Shown one piece after another: positions 1 through 7,778 of a stretch of 10,257 bases of DNA. The notes below the pieces were generated by a model, which did not search any database, had not been told where the DNA came from, and saw only the letters and a program-made list of their open reading frames with translations. Origin of the DNA: Flavobacteriaceae bacterium UBA5079 (GTDB taxonomy: Bacteria > Bacteroidota > Bacteroidia > Flavobacteriales > Flavobacteriaceae); assembly GCA_002414705.1 (NCBI GenBank), contig DIAL01000098.1, positions 9,968 through 20,224 on the forward strand, read 5' to 3'. Position numbers and translations under genes: made by a program. Position 1 is the stretch's first letter. Every line of letters begins with the position of its first letter.

Positions 1-403
1 TTAAATAAAAGCCACCATAACGTCCAAATAGATCTGGAAACACCAAAGCATTAACCGCAATACTTAATGCACCAATGACCAGGAAAACAAGTAATTCTTT
101 ATCAGTTGTTTCTTTAGTAATTTGATTAACGCAGATTATAAAAATAAAATACCTAACTGCATCTTTAATGAATTCGGCTGTTATTCCAGAGTACTGAAGG
201 CCTGAAAACGTAAAGAAACAAAGACCTAAAACAATAAATGGCCAAAGCGGTTTTGATTTTTTTGCAATGAAAAAATAAATAATAACCACAACTGTTAAAA
301 GCAAATTAGTTACAGAGCCTAAAGATGCACCAAGGTATTGCAGACTAAATGATGGAACATTTAGAAGTATTAAAATTAAAGCTATATATTTTAATAGTTT
401 CAT
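1..403 (-). CDS. O-antigen polymerase/ligase-like membrane protein (N-terminal part, cut by the window edge)
   Basis: An open frame starts at an ATG at 403 and runs off the left edge after 134 codons without a stop. About five hydrophobic segments can be seen, near residues 4-17, 29-47, 52-68, 81-93 and 103-121. The last visible residues, GRYGGFYL, match the arginine/glycine-rich segment that in Wzy/WaaL-type proteins (O-antigen ligase family) comes just before an Asn-Pro. The next codon begins with A, which would fit Asn. Such proteins sit in the inner membrane and polymerise flipped, lipid-linked oligosaccharide units or ligate the glycan to its acceptor. The gene follows the flippase by 9 nt and closes the visible part of a polysaccharide operon. 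Polymerase and ligase cannot be told apart without the C-terminal two thirds. The family call is fairly sure; the exact role is inference. Confidence 0.7.
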   Translation of the reverse strand, partial: MKLLKYIALILILLNVPSFSLQYLGASLGSVTNLLLTVVVIIYFFIAKKSKPLWPFIVLGLCFFTFSGLQYSGITAEFIKDAVRYFIFIICVNQITKETTDKELLVFLVIGALSIAVNALVFPDLFGRYGGFYL

Positions 404-412
404 GTACTAACC

Positions 413-1753
413 TTATTGCGTTAAAAGTTGTTTTTGTTTATTAGTATAATTATAAAACACAAATATTTTCATAATTTGAATAATGGTTGTGCAGAGTGCA
501 ATACCAATAAGTCCAATCCAATTCATTAAAATAAAATCTAATATAATATTTAATAGCATGCTTCCTAAAGACACATAAGCCATAAATGCATTTTTGTTAA
601 TGCTTGTTAGAAATTTCACAAATAAATTTCCACAAATAATAAAAGGGACACCAATTAAATATATAATTTGAATTTCAGAAACAATGGCAGTATCATTAGC
701 GGTAAAACTATCTCTTTCAAATAGAAAGGCAATAATTTCAGTTGAAAATACACAAGCAATAATCATAATACTCATAATAACTATAAAAACCCATTTATTA
801 AGCATGTATAACGTTTTAAACGATTTTTCTGGGTTATCAATTGTCATTTTGGAAAAATATGGCAGTAGTACATTTCCTAATGCAATAATGAAAATGGTTG
901 TAAAAAATGCAGGTATTTTCATTCCGTAATTTAAAGCTGCTATAGAACCTACAATTAATTGAGCAGCAAAATACTGATCGGTTACAGGAATTAAACCTGT
1001 TAAAAACCCTGATGAAACTTTTGCAGGTACTTGCTTAAACATTAAAATAGCGTTGGAGCTTTTAAAGTCAGGCATAGAGAATTTTAAAATCCGCTTTTGT
1101 AGCGCAATAATGAACAGAAATACCAATTGTAAAACACTACCAATTAACATCCCTACAGCTAATACGCTTTTACCTAATTCTTCACGATAATAAACAACGC
1201 ACACAATCATAACAATTGATGTTATAATAGGGTAGAGTGAGGAGTAGGTAAATTCACCATAAATATTTAATAGTCCACTAATTAAAGAAGTTAATCCCCA
1301 AATGAGGATACAGGGTAATAAATAGTGAAACTGAAGAATGATTAATTCATAATAATTTGATGTATGACCAGAGAAAAAAAGTTCTAAAAAAACATCAGTG
1401 AATAAAAATGCAATACCCATAAACACTAACGATGTTATAATGGTTACCACAAAACTGGTAGACTGAAAAGCACCAATATTTTTGTTTGTTTTTTCTTCGG
1501 CAATATAATTAGGTATAAATACCGAATTAAACGCGCTTAAGAAAACCTCATTAATAAATCCTGGTAATAACAAGGCAATAAAAAAGGTGTCTAACAATTC
1601 TGATAATCCAAATTCGCCAGTAATGATGACTTCCTTATAAAAACCAAAAAACTTAACCAAAACGGTAATAGCTCCTACAATAATAATATTTGTAGCAGTC
1701 GGGTTGTTTTTCACCTTATAGAATAAGGTTTTTATTAGGTTTGTTATTTTCAC
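413..1753 (-). CDS. MurJ/MviN-like polysaccharide flippase (MOP superfamily)
   Basis: This is a 446-residue polytopic membrane protein with about 12 hydrophobic segments. The N-terminal part (about residues 20-85) aligns by eye with the MviN/MurJ signature: a GF(Y)KE segment in place of GFxRD, then LLDTFFIALLLP in place of the usual TDAFFVAFKLP, then an AFxSVFIP segment. MurJ proteins flip undecaprenyl-linked precursors across the inner membrane. Here the gene lies between glycosyltransferases and a polymerase-like gene, so a Wzx-like role in exporting a surface glycan unit is more likely than peptidoglycan synthesis. The protein is shorter than typical MurJ (about 510 residues), and several basic positions important in E. 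coli MurJ are changed (see findings). The start is GTG; the next in-frame Met is near residue 112, after several membrane segments, so GTG is needed. It begins 5 nt after the upstream gene's TAG with no Shine-Dalgarno sequence. The family is well supported; the substrate is unknown. Confidence 0.82.
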   Translation of the reverse strand: MKITNLIKTLFYKVKNNPTATNIIIVGAITVLVKFFGFYKEVIITGEFGLSELLDTFFIALLLPGFINEVFLSAFNSVFIPNYIAEEKTNKNIGAFQSTSFVVTIITSLVFMGIAFLFTDVFLELFFSGHTSNYYELIILQFHYLLPCILIWGLTSLISGLLNIYGEFTYSSLYPIITSIVMIVCVVYYREELGKSVLAVGMLIGSVLQLVFLFIIALQKRILKFSMPDFKSSNAILMFKQVPAKVSSGFLTGLIPVTDQYFAAQLIVGSIAALNYGMKIPAFFTTIFIIALGNVLLPYFSKMTIDNPEKSFKTLYMLNKWVFIVIMSIMIIACVFSTEIIAFLFERDSFTANDTAIVSEIQIIYLIGVPFIICGNLFVKFLTSINKNAFMAYVSLGSMLLNIILDFILMNWIGLIGIALCTTIIQIMKIFVFYNYTNKQKQLLTQ

Positions 1754-1758
1754 AAAAA

Positions 1759-2715
1759 CTAGGTGTTTTTTAATAGTTTCTTAAATGGCCAACCTAAAAT
1801 AAATAGTGTTTTAAATAGCGTTGATTTTATAGCCTGTGTATACGATGTTAAGCTGAAATCTAAAAAAATAGCAGCTCTTAAAAGTGTTAAAATACGTTTA
1901 ATAAACAGCATAGGATATTTTGTAAAATAATCTGCATAAAACCAATTCAAAATACACAAGGAATAAATAGCCATACCAAATGCATCTTTTTTATGATTCT
2001 GTATTGATATAGCATTTTCAGTATCTAAATAGTAAATTCGTAAAATATGATTTACGTATTTGGTCTGAAATCCTTGGTTGGCAATTAATTCCCAAATAAC
2101 ACCTTCAGGAATATAGCCTTTGGCAAAAATAGCCTCATTTAACTGAATGCCTTTTAAAACATCTGTTTTAGTAAATCCCCATTTCTCTGTAGCTTCTAAA
2201 TGCTCTCTTTGGGACATAAACGTATTACTATAATAGGGTTGCTTTTTAAAAGCTTTACCAACCAGATTTCCGTTTTGGTCTTCGCATAAACAGGTAACAC
2301 CACTTATTTTGGACTTTAAATCGGTTGGAATTTGTTCATACTCCTTATTTAATAGTTCTAAAGCTTCTGGAACACAAGCATCATCAGAATCAAATGGTAA
2401 TAAAAATTCACCTTGCGCTAAATGGATAGATTGGAAAAAGCACGCCATTTTGTGCTTATTCTCAATGTTGTTTATATAGTTTATTGGGAACGTAGCCGAT
2501 TTTATGAGAGATTCAATAACCTCGTGTGAATTATCTGTTGATCCATCATTGATAATCACTAATTCAAAATCTTTGAAAGTTTGATTTTCTAAAGATTTAA
2601 AAACACGTTCTAATGTATTAGCTCTATTATAAACAGGAGTAAATATGGTAAAGCGAAATTTATAATTACCTTTGGATTGTTCGGAGTAGGATGGTAGTAA
2701 TGCTTTTAAATTCAT
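1759..2715 (-). CDS. Family 2 glycosyltransferase
   Basis: This 318-residue protein has a GT-A fold catalytic domain in its N-terminal half. Seen directly: the nucleotide-sugar binding start TPVYNR (residues 26-31), the QTFKDFELVIINDGSTD segment (45-61), and a metal-binding DSDD (109-112), the DxD equivalent of this family. The C-terminal part (about 130-318) holds aromatic and basic segments and a hydrophobic stretch near 280-315 that may attach the enzyme to the inner face of the membrane. GT2 enzymes transfer a sugar from a nucleotide donor, here presumably to a lipid-linked oligosaccharide. The start codon lies 1 nt after the stop of the upstream GT4 gene, and the flippase follows by 5 nt, so translational coupling within one operon is likely. 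The donor and acceptor sugars cannot be read from the sequence. Confidence 0.9.
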   Translation of the reverse strand: MNLKALLPSYSEQSKGNYKFRFTIFTPVYNRANTLERVFKSLENQTFKDFELVIINDGSTDNSHEVIESLIKSATFPINYINNIENKHKMACFFQSIHLAQGEFLLPFDSDDACVPEALELLNKEYEQIPTDLKSKISGVTCLCEDQNGNLVGKAFKKQPYYSNTFMSQREHLEATEKWGFTKTDVLKGIQLNEAIFAKGYIPEGVIWELIANQGFQTKYVNHILRIYYLDTENAISIQNHKKDAFGMAIYSLCILNWFYADYFTKYPMLFIKRILTLLRAAIFLDFSLTSYTQAIKSTLFKTLFILGWPFKKLLKNT

Positions 2716-2716
2716 A

Positions 2717-3850
2717 TTAACGTTTTAAAGCTTCCGTAAGTAAATGTTTCCATTGTTCCGAAATGTGTTTAGTTTCAAATTTTGTAGTACTTGCTCTAGC
2801 TGCATGGCCAAATGAGGTCCGTAATTCTGGCTGATTCATTAAAACTTCTAATTTGCGTTTTAACATGTTTTTGTCTCCTACAGGAATTAAAAAACCATTT
2901 TCTCCATCATCAATAATTTCGGAAGGTCCAGATGGACAATTTGTTGAAATACAAGGTAAACCAAAAGCCATAGCTTCTATTAATGCATTTGGAAATCCTT
3001 CGAAATTTGATGTAAACGTAAAAATGCTTGCCTTGTTATAATACTCATGAACATTATTAACACTGCCAACAAGCTCTACAGAGTCTTGGAGGTTTAATTG
3101 TGTAATTAGCGACTTTAATTCAGAATGTAATTCACCTTCTCCAACAATTTGTATTTTCCAGTTTTCTGTATTCATTTCAGAAAAGGCTTCAATAAGTAAT
3201 TTCTGATTTTTAACAGGATCAAGTCTACCAACACTTAAAATAACCTTTTCTTTTTGAGTTGTAGCATCTCGGAATTTCAATAAGCTTTCAGCTAAAGGGT
3301 TTTTAATAATAGCTAATTTATTAGATTTTAGAAAATTAGAAAAATAGGATTTAATACCTTCTGTTTGGATAACTAATTTTGTACAAAACGGATATGTTTT
3401 CTTTCTTACGTTTATCCAAAAACGTGATAATGGGTCAAAATCAGGATGCGTTCTTTCGCTAATTAAACAGGGTATATTAGCCAGTTTACAGGCAATTATT
3501 GAATAAACATTTGTGGTTGTCATAAAACCGATTAATACATCAATACGTTCTTTCCTCAATATCAGAAAAAGACACCTAATCATATAGATATTATTGTTAA
3601 GCGAATCCATAAAACGCATATTTTTATTGTAGGATTCCCTACAGGAAATGCGGTTTATTTGGCTGTGTAAATGATAAAATGGCTCTACATTATATAGAGT
3701 AATAATAGTAACCTGATAGTCAGAAACCAACGAATTGGCAAGCGTGCTTAAAACACGTTCAGCACCACCAGATGTTAAACTAGTTATTACAAAGGCTATT
3801 TTTGGTTTTTTTGCAACCGAAAATTCACCTTCAGAATGAAGATTGGACAT
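2717..3850 (-). CDS. Family 4 glycosyltransferase
   Basis: This 377-residue GT-B enzyme is the first visible gene of the leftward polysaccharide operon. The N-terminal Rossmann half holds the acceptor-side glycine loop SGGAER (27-32) and a SERTHPDFDP segment (131-140). The C-terminal half begins near the donor-phosphate motif SVGRLDPVKNQ (206-216), where R209 and K214 are the expected phosphate-binding residues. It ends with the EX7E motif, Glu284 and Glu292, inside FEGFPNALIEAMAFG. Both halves are full length for GT4, so the enzyme should be active as a retaining transferase that adds a sugar to a growing lipid-linked glycan on the cytoplasmic side. Its ATG at 3850 is preceded by a short AT-rich leader and a possible promoter. 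Specificity is unknown; relatives act in capsule, O-antigen and exopolysaccharide synthesis. Confidence 0.92.
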   Translation of the reverse strand: MSNLHSEGEFSVAKKPKIAFVITSLTSGGAERVLSTLANSLVSDYQVTIITLYNVEPFYHLHSQINRISCRESYNKNMRFMDSLNNNIYMIRCLFLILRKERIDVLIGFMTTTNVYSIIACKLANIPCLISERTHPDFDPLSRFWINVRKKTYPFCTKLVIQTEGIKSYFSNFLKSNKLAIIKNPLAESLLKFRDATTQKEKVILSVGRLDPVKNQKLLIEAFSEMNTENWKIQIVGEGELHSELKSLITQLNLQDSVELVGSVNNVHEYYNKASIFTFTSNFEGFPNALIEAMAFGLPCISTNCPSGPSEIIDDGENGFLIPVGDKNMLKRKLEVLMNQPELRTSFGHAARASTTKFETKHISEQWKHLLTEALKR

Positions 3851-3871
3851 ATATGTTTATTAATAGCGCAA

Positions 3872-3879
3872 TAAAAGTA
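3872..3879 (-). promoter_or_regulatory. Possible -7 element for the polysaccharide operon
   Basis: Read on the minus strand this is TACTTTTA, seven of eight positions of the Bacteroidota -7 consensus TAnnTTTG. It would place the transcript start about 10-15 nt before the GT4 start codon. No clear TTG element is found at the usual distance upstream, so this is a weak candidate. Confidence 0.22.
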
Positions 3880-4190
3880 TATATTTTTTTAGTCATTATA
3901 CTGCTATGACTCATTAATTAGACTAACGACCGATTTATGATATGAAAAGCAACTCAAAGGCATATTGCTGTTTATTCTAATTTGTTTATAACATGTTGAT
4001 ATCTAGTAACAAACAAAAACGTCTAAATTTATATAACCAACGTATATTTGTTGTCATTCCATTTCTTACCAGAACAATTCACCTTAAATTTTATCGATTA
4101 AATGTACAATAAATACTACATAATACATTTTTAGTAGTTTTTTTCTGACAAAAATGTTGCATTTCATCGAATAAATAGTTTAAAATTGTT

Positions 4191-4218
4191 TTGGTTATGA
4201 GTTGAATACATAGTTTTA
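4191..4218 (+). promoter_or_regulatory. Possible Bacteroidota-type promoter for the secreted protein gene
   Basis: A TTG at 4191-4193 is followed, after 17 nt, by TAGTTTTA at 4211-4218. The second element matches TAnnTTTG except at the last base. The start of transcription would be near 4225, leaving a leader of about 20 nt before the ATG at 4245. A competing weaker arrangement (TTG 4157-4159, TAAAATTG 4181-4188) exists a little upstream. Confidence 0.3.
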
Positions 4219-4244
4219 CGCAGATTAATAGCAAATCGCCTCAA

Positions 4245-7200
4245 ATGAAGAATATAATTAGAGGGAAATTCCGAAATAATGGAATTTTCATAAGTACATT
4301 ACTTTTATTATTTACCGTAACCAAAATGGTTGGTCAGTCCTATCCTGATCAAGACCAATTACCTAACGTAAATTATCAAGCATATCAGCAACCCGCAACA
4401 TTGCTTCCAGGATATTTAGAGACGTTTACTGAACCTATCTCAGGAAGTTCTATAACTAGAATTTCGGATTCAGACGCTTTTAATGTTACAGGTCAGCGGT
4501 TAAGACATAATTACAGTCGTGATCAAACTTGGAACAGTGATGAAACCCTAATAAAAATGGCTGGTTACCCAGCCGCTATTCTAGATGCTGAAACTTACGA
4601 GTTTTTGTATTGGAGTGATATACCGAGTTACGGACGTTGGAGTCATACACAACCAAATATTATGTATGGAACGGATGGAAATACATTTGTTTCTCATAAC
4701 ATAAATAATAATCAAAGAACCGTTTTGCATCGTTTTACAAATTATGCTTCAGTCGATTTTGGTTTTGGTGAAGGAAATCAGGATAAATTTGATCGTTATG
4801 TAGGTCTTATTGGAAGAAATGGTGGCAATACGACATTAATAGTATATGATATTCAGAATAATGTTATAACCGGAACCAAAGATATTGGTGCAAATGGTAA
4901 TGAGTTAGATTGGTTTTCCGTATCCCAATTAGGTGGTTTTGCTGTTGCTCAATATAAGGACAACGGAACCGGTGCGACAGCCGGAATAAAGTCTTATACT
5001 ATTAATATGACTAATGAACAGCATATTTATCATAATACTGAACATGGCGATTTAGGTGTAGATGCTTTTGGAAATGAAGTTATTGTTGAATATGGTGGTG
5101 AAAGTGAATGGAATGAGAATTATAGCCTTTATATGGCACGATTAGATGGTCAAGGAGTAACCAAGTTATTTCCTTATGTAAATGGTCGTGGAATTTGGGG
5201 TGGACATATTTCTACTCAAAATGTAGACAGACCAGGTTGGGCTTATATTAGCGAGCAATGTTGTCCTACAAATCCAGTTGCACCATCTGAAATTTTCGCA
5301 ATTAAATTAGATGGCTCTGGAATTATTGAAAGATATGGAAAGCATAATTCTGCGCCTTCATCTTATTTACATGAAACACAAGTGGTTCCAAATAGAAATG
5401 GTACTAAAATGATATTTGCTAGTAACTGGAACGATTCTAATGTTATGAGCCAAAGTGGTTCACCATCATTTGTTTTAGAATACCCACAAGTTTCACAAGG
5501 AATGACCGTAAACGCTGGAAATGATATTTCAATATGCGAAGGTCAGTCGACTAATTTAACGGCTTATGGAACTGGAGGTACAAATTTTTCTTGGAATACT
5601 GGAGAAACATCTCAAAACATAGAGGTTTCGCCAACACAGACAACAACATATACAGTAACATTAACAAATAGTTCAGGGAATAGTGTAACAGATGATGTTA
5701 TCGTTACAGTAAACCCGATACCAGTTGCAAATGCTGGAAATGACGTTACAATAAATGAAGGCGAATATGTAACACTTACAGCTTCAGGTGGTGAAACCTA
5801 TTTATGGCGTAACACGAATGAAACGTCTTCTAGTATTACTGTTAATCCAACAGTAACAACAACATATACTGTACAAGTAATAAGGCAAGGGTGTTCATCT
5901 GAAGATACGGTTATCGTATCAGTAATACCTACTCCCATAGTTGCCGATGCAGGTAACGACATAACTATTTGCGAAGGCGATAGTGTTACTTTAACAGCAT
6001 CGGGAGGATCAGATTATCAGTGGAGTACAGGTGAAACTTCACAAAGCATAACGGTTAATCCATCAACAACAGCAAATTATACAGTAACGGTTTCAAATAG
6101 TCTGAATTCGGCATCCGATTCTGATTCAGTTCTTGTAACCGTAAATCCCTTACCATCAGCAAATGCTGGTTCAGACATTACCATTACAAATGGTGAGAGT
6201 ACCACATTAATAGCAACAGGTGGAACTTCCTATTTATGGAATACAGGCGAAACAACGTCTAGTATTTCTGTGAGTCCAACAGCAACAATAACGTATTCGG
6301 TTTCAGTAACTGAAAATAACTGTTCAAGCCAAGCTAGTGTGACTGTCACTGTAGAAGATTTTATACCACCAGTTACTGCTTATGCAGGAGAGGATGTAGC
6401 TATTTGCGAAAATGCTTCAACTACATTAATTGCAACAGGAGGTTCATCTTACACATGGAATACAGGTGAAACAACTCAAAGTATTACCGTGAGTCCAACA
6501 GCTACAGCAACCTATACTGTTTCTGTAACAGATGGTAACACAACGGATTCTGATTCAGTTCTTGTAACCGTAAATCCTTTGCCAACTGCAAATGCTGGTT
6601 CAGATATTACCATTACAAATGGTGAGAGTACCACATTAACGGCAACAGGTGGAACTTCCTATTTATGGAATACAGGCGAAACAACGTCTAGTATTTCTGT
6701 GAGTCCAACAGCAACAACAACCTATTCCGTGTCAGTTACAGAGAATACATGTTCAAGTCAGGCAATTGTGACTGTGAATGTAGAAGATTCTATTCCAACA
6801 GTTACTGCTTATGCAGGTGAAGATGTGTCTATTTGTGAAAATGCTTCAACTATTTTAACAGCATCAGGTGGTTCTATTTACGAATGGAGTACAGGTCAAA
6901 CCACGCAAAGTATTACGGTAAACCCTTCAAGTACCACAACTTATACTGTTAATGTTTCTGAAGGAAGTGTAACCGATTCAGATACCGTTACCGTAACGGT
7001 TAACCCGTTGCCAGTTATTATTACAGGTGATGATCCTACAATTGAATTTGGGCAAAATACAACGCTTTCGGCTTCTGGAGGAACGGATTATTTATGGAGT
7101 ACAGGCGAAACAACACAACAGATTACAGTAAGTCCAACTTTTACTACTATCTATACAGTTACTGTTTCTAACGATGGCTGTTCGGACACTAAAAATGTTC

Positions 7201-7721
7201 AGGTAAATGTGGTCGATTTAGTAAATGCAAATGCTGGTGACGATGTTGAAATTTGTGCAAATAGTAATGATAATAATTCAGCAATACTTCGTGCAACAGG
7301 AGGATTATATTACCAGTGGAATACAGGAGAAACAACGCAAAGTATTACAGTAAGTCCCTTGGAGTCTACTATTTATGAAGTTATAGTATCTAACGGATTT
7401 AATTCGGAAACAGATGCCGTGAATGTAACTGTAAATGAATGTTTATCCACGTTTGATCCTGAAGTTGTAAATACCGAAATGATGGTGTTTCCAAATCCAG
7501 CAACAAGTGAAATAAACGTAAAAGTTTCAGGATATGATAATGATACCATAATTAGTATCTATGATATGTTAGGACGGTTAATACAAACAAATACTATTGG
7601 TATTACTTCTAATGAACCCATAACCAAAAAAATTAATGTATCAAACTTACCGAGAGGTATGGTAATAGTAACCATGAATCAAAATGGAAACGTTCAGACT
7701 AAAAAGATTGTTTTGAATTAA
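4245..7721 (+). CDS. Large secreted beta-propeller protein with nine Ig/PKD-like repeats and a type IX sorting domain
   Basis: This 1158-residue protein starts with a basic N-terminus and a hydrophobic core (13-25), then a probable Sec cleavage site near MVGQ-SYP (about 30/31). Residues about 40-420 look like a beta-propeller: strands such as GNEVIVEYGG, PGWAYISEQ and TKMIFASNW recur, preceded by His267, His321 and His376 at 54-55-residue spacing, with likely earlier blades near His88, His134, Asp171 and Asp222. Residues 423-1066 are nine tandem Ig/PKD-like domains of 70-73 residues, each with a WNTGET-like core and a TTTYTVxV strand. The C-terminus (about 1077-1158) has VFPNP at 1081-1085, then SIYDMLGRLIQT and a terminal KKIVLN, a type A type IX secretion sorting domain. 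The protein should cross the outer membrane and be released or held on the surface. The propeller could be a polysaccharide lyase or a binding module; similarity to PL22/24/25-type seven-bladed enzymes is only a fold-level guess. The region between 5511 and 7440 shows recent internal duplication. Confidence 0.9.
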   Translation: MKNIIRGKFRNNGIFISTLLLLFTVTKMVGQSYPDQDQLPNVNYQAYQQPATLLPGYLETFTEPISGSSITRISDSDAFNVTGQRLRHNYSRDQTWNSDETLIKMAGYPAAILDAETYEFLYWSDIPSYGRWSHTQPNIMYGTDGNTFVSHNINNNQRTVLHRFTNYASVDFGFGEGNQDKFDRYVGLIGRNGGNTTLIVYDIQNNVITGTKDIGANGNELDWFSVSQLGGFAVAQYKDNGTGATAGIKSYTINMTNEQHIYHNTEHGDLGVDAFGNEVIVEYGGESEWNENYSLYMARLDGQGVTKLFPYVNGRGIWGGHISTQNVDRPGWAYISEQCCPTNPVAPSEIFAIKLDGSGIIERYGKHNSAPSSYLHETQVVPNRNGTKMIFASNWNDSNVMSQSGSPSFVLEYPQVSQGMTVNAGNDISICEGQSTNLTAYGTGGTNFSWNTGETSQNIEVSPTQTTTYTVTLTNSSGNSVTDDVIVTVNPIPVANAGNDVTINEGEYVTLTASGGETYLWRNTNETSSSITVNPTVTTTYTVQVIRQGCSSEDTVIVSVIPTPIVADAGNDITICEGDSVTLTASGGSDYQWSTGETSQSITVNPSTTANYTVTVSNSLNSASDSDSVLVTVNPLPSANAGSDITITNGESTTLIATGGTSYLWNTGETTSSISVSPTATITYSVSVTENNCSSQASVTVTVEDFIPPVTAYAGEDVAICENASTTLIATGGSSYTWNTGETTQSITVSPTATATYTVSVTDGNTTDSDSVLVTVNPLPTANAGSDITITNGESTTLTATGGTSYLWNTGETTSSISVSPTATTTYSVSVTENTCSSQAIVTVNVEDSIPTVTAYAGEDVSICENASTILTASGGSIYEWSTGQTTQSITVNPSSTTTYTVNVSEGSVTDSDTVTVTVNPLPVIITGDDPTIEFGQNTTLSASGGTDYLWSTGETTQQITVSPTFTTIYTVTVSNDGCSDTKNVQVNVVDLVNANAGDDVEICANSNDNNSAILRATGGLYYQWNTGETTQSITVSPLESTIYEVIVSNGFNSETDAVNVTVNECLSTFDPEVVNTEMMVFPNPATSEINVKVSGYDNDTIISIYDMLGRLIQTNTIGITSNEPITKKINVSNLPRGMVIVTMNQNGNVQTKKIVLN
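5511..7440 (+). repeat. Nine tandem Ig/PKD-like domain repeats
   Basis: The repeats begin at residues 423, 496, 568, 640, 713, 783, 856, 926 and 996, each opening with an AGxD-like motif (TGDD in the eighth). Odd-numbered repeats carry a cysteine early (the ICE or EIC segment); even-numbered ones carry it late (GCSS, NCSSQ, TCSSQ, GCSD). The true repeating unit is therefore a pair of domains, about 143 residues or 429 bp in the later copies. Such arrays normally act as stalks or binding modules on the cell surface. Confidence 0.9.
6117..6974 (+). repeat. 429-bp tandem duplication inside the repeat array
   Basis: Two adjacent units, 6117-6545 and 6546-6974, are aligned at an exact 429-nt offset. 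The first 174 bp of each (6117-6290 against 6546-6719) differ at only about eight positions by my count. The rest of the units is clearly more diverged. The offset is 143 whole codons, so the reading frame is kept. This indicates recent expansion or gene conversion between domains 4 and 6. Confidence 0.85.
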
Positions 7722-7742
7722 TTACTTAAAATTTGAATATAG

Positions 7743-7778
7743 AAAAGCCATCTAAAAAACACATTTAGGTGGTTTTTT
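7743..7778. terminator. Two-way intrinsic terminator
   Basis: A 9-bp stem pairs 7748-7756 (ccatctaaa) with 7764-7772 (tttaggtgg) with one G-T pair and a 7-nt loop. Six T follow on the plus strand (7773-7778), and A-rich sequence at 7743-7746 gives a shorter T run on the minus strand. It lies 26 nt after the secreted-protein stop and touches the stop codon of the convergent gene, so it probably serves both, more strongly for the plus strand. Confidence 0.8.

Larger units (their letters stand above)
3851..4244. other. Divergent intergenic region
   Basis: This 394-bp, very AT-rich stretch separates the leftward polysaccharide operon from the rightward secreted-protein gene. I see no convincing gene, RNA or long inverted repeat in it. 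It must hold promoters for both directions; weak candidates lie near each end. A short palindrome, aacatgtt, lies at 3990-3997, but its role is unknown. The length exceeds what two simple promoters need, so regulator sites or an upstream leader could be present. Confidence 0.6.

Noticed and set aside
684..929. Open frame of 81 codons on the plus strand opposite the flippase gene
   Set aside because: It is antisense to a well-supported membrane protein, has low-complexity hydrophobic content mirroring the other strand, and has no start context of its own.
2853..3041. Plus-strand open frame opposite the GT4 glycosyltransferase
   Set aside because: It lies opposite the conserved EX7E region and has no independent support.
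3985..4005. Palindrome aacatgtt and the nearby gatatc as an operator
   Set aside because: Short palindromes are expected by chance in AT-rich DNA, and it lies far from either candidate promoter.
5511..7440. Regular repeats that could suggest a CRISPR or noncoding satellite array
   Set aside because: The period is about 210 bp and 429 bp, the frame is open throughout, and differences are largely conservative at protein level, so these are protein domain repeats.
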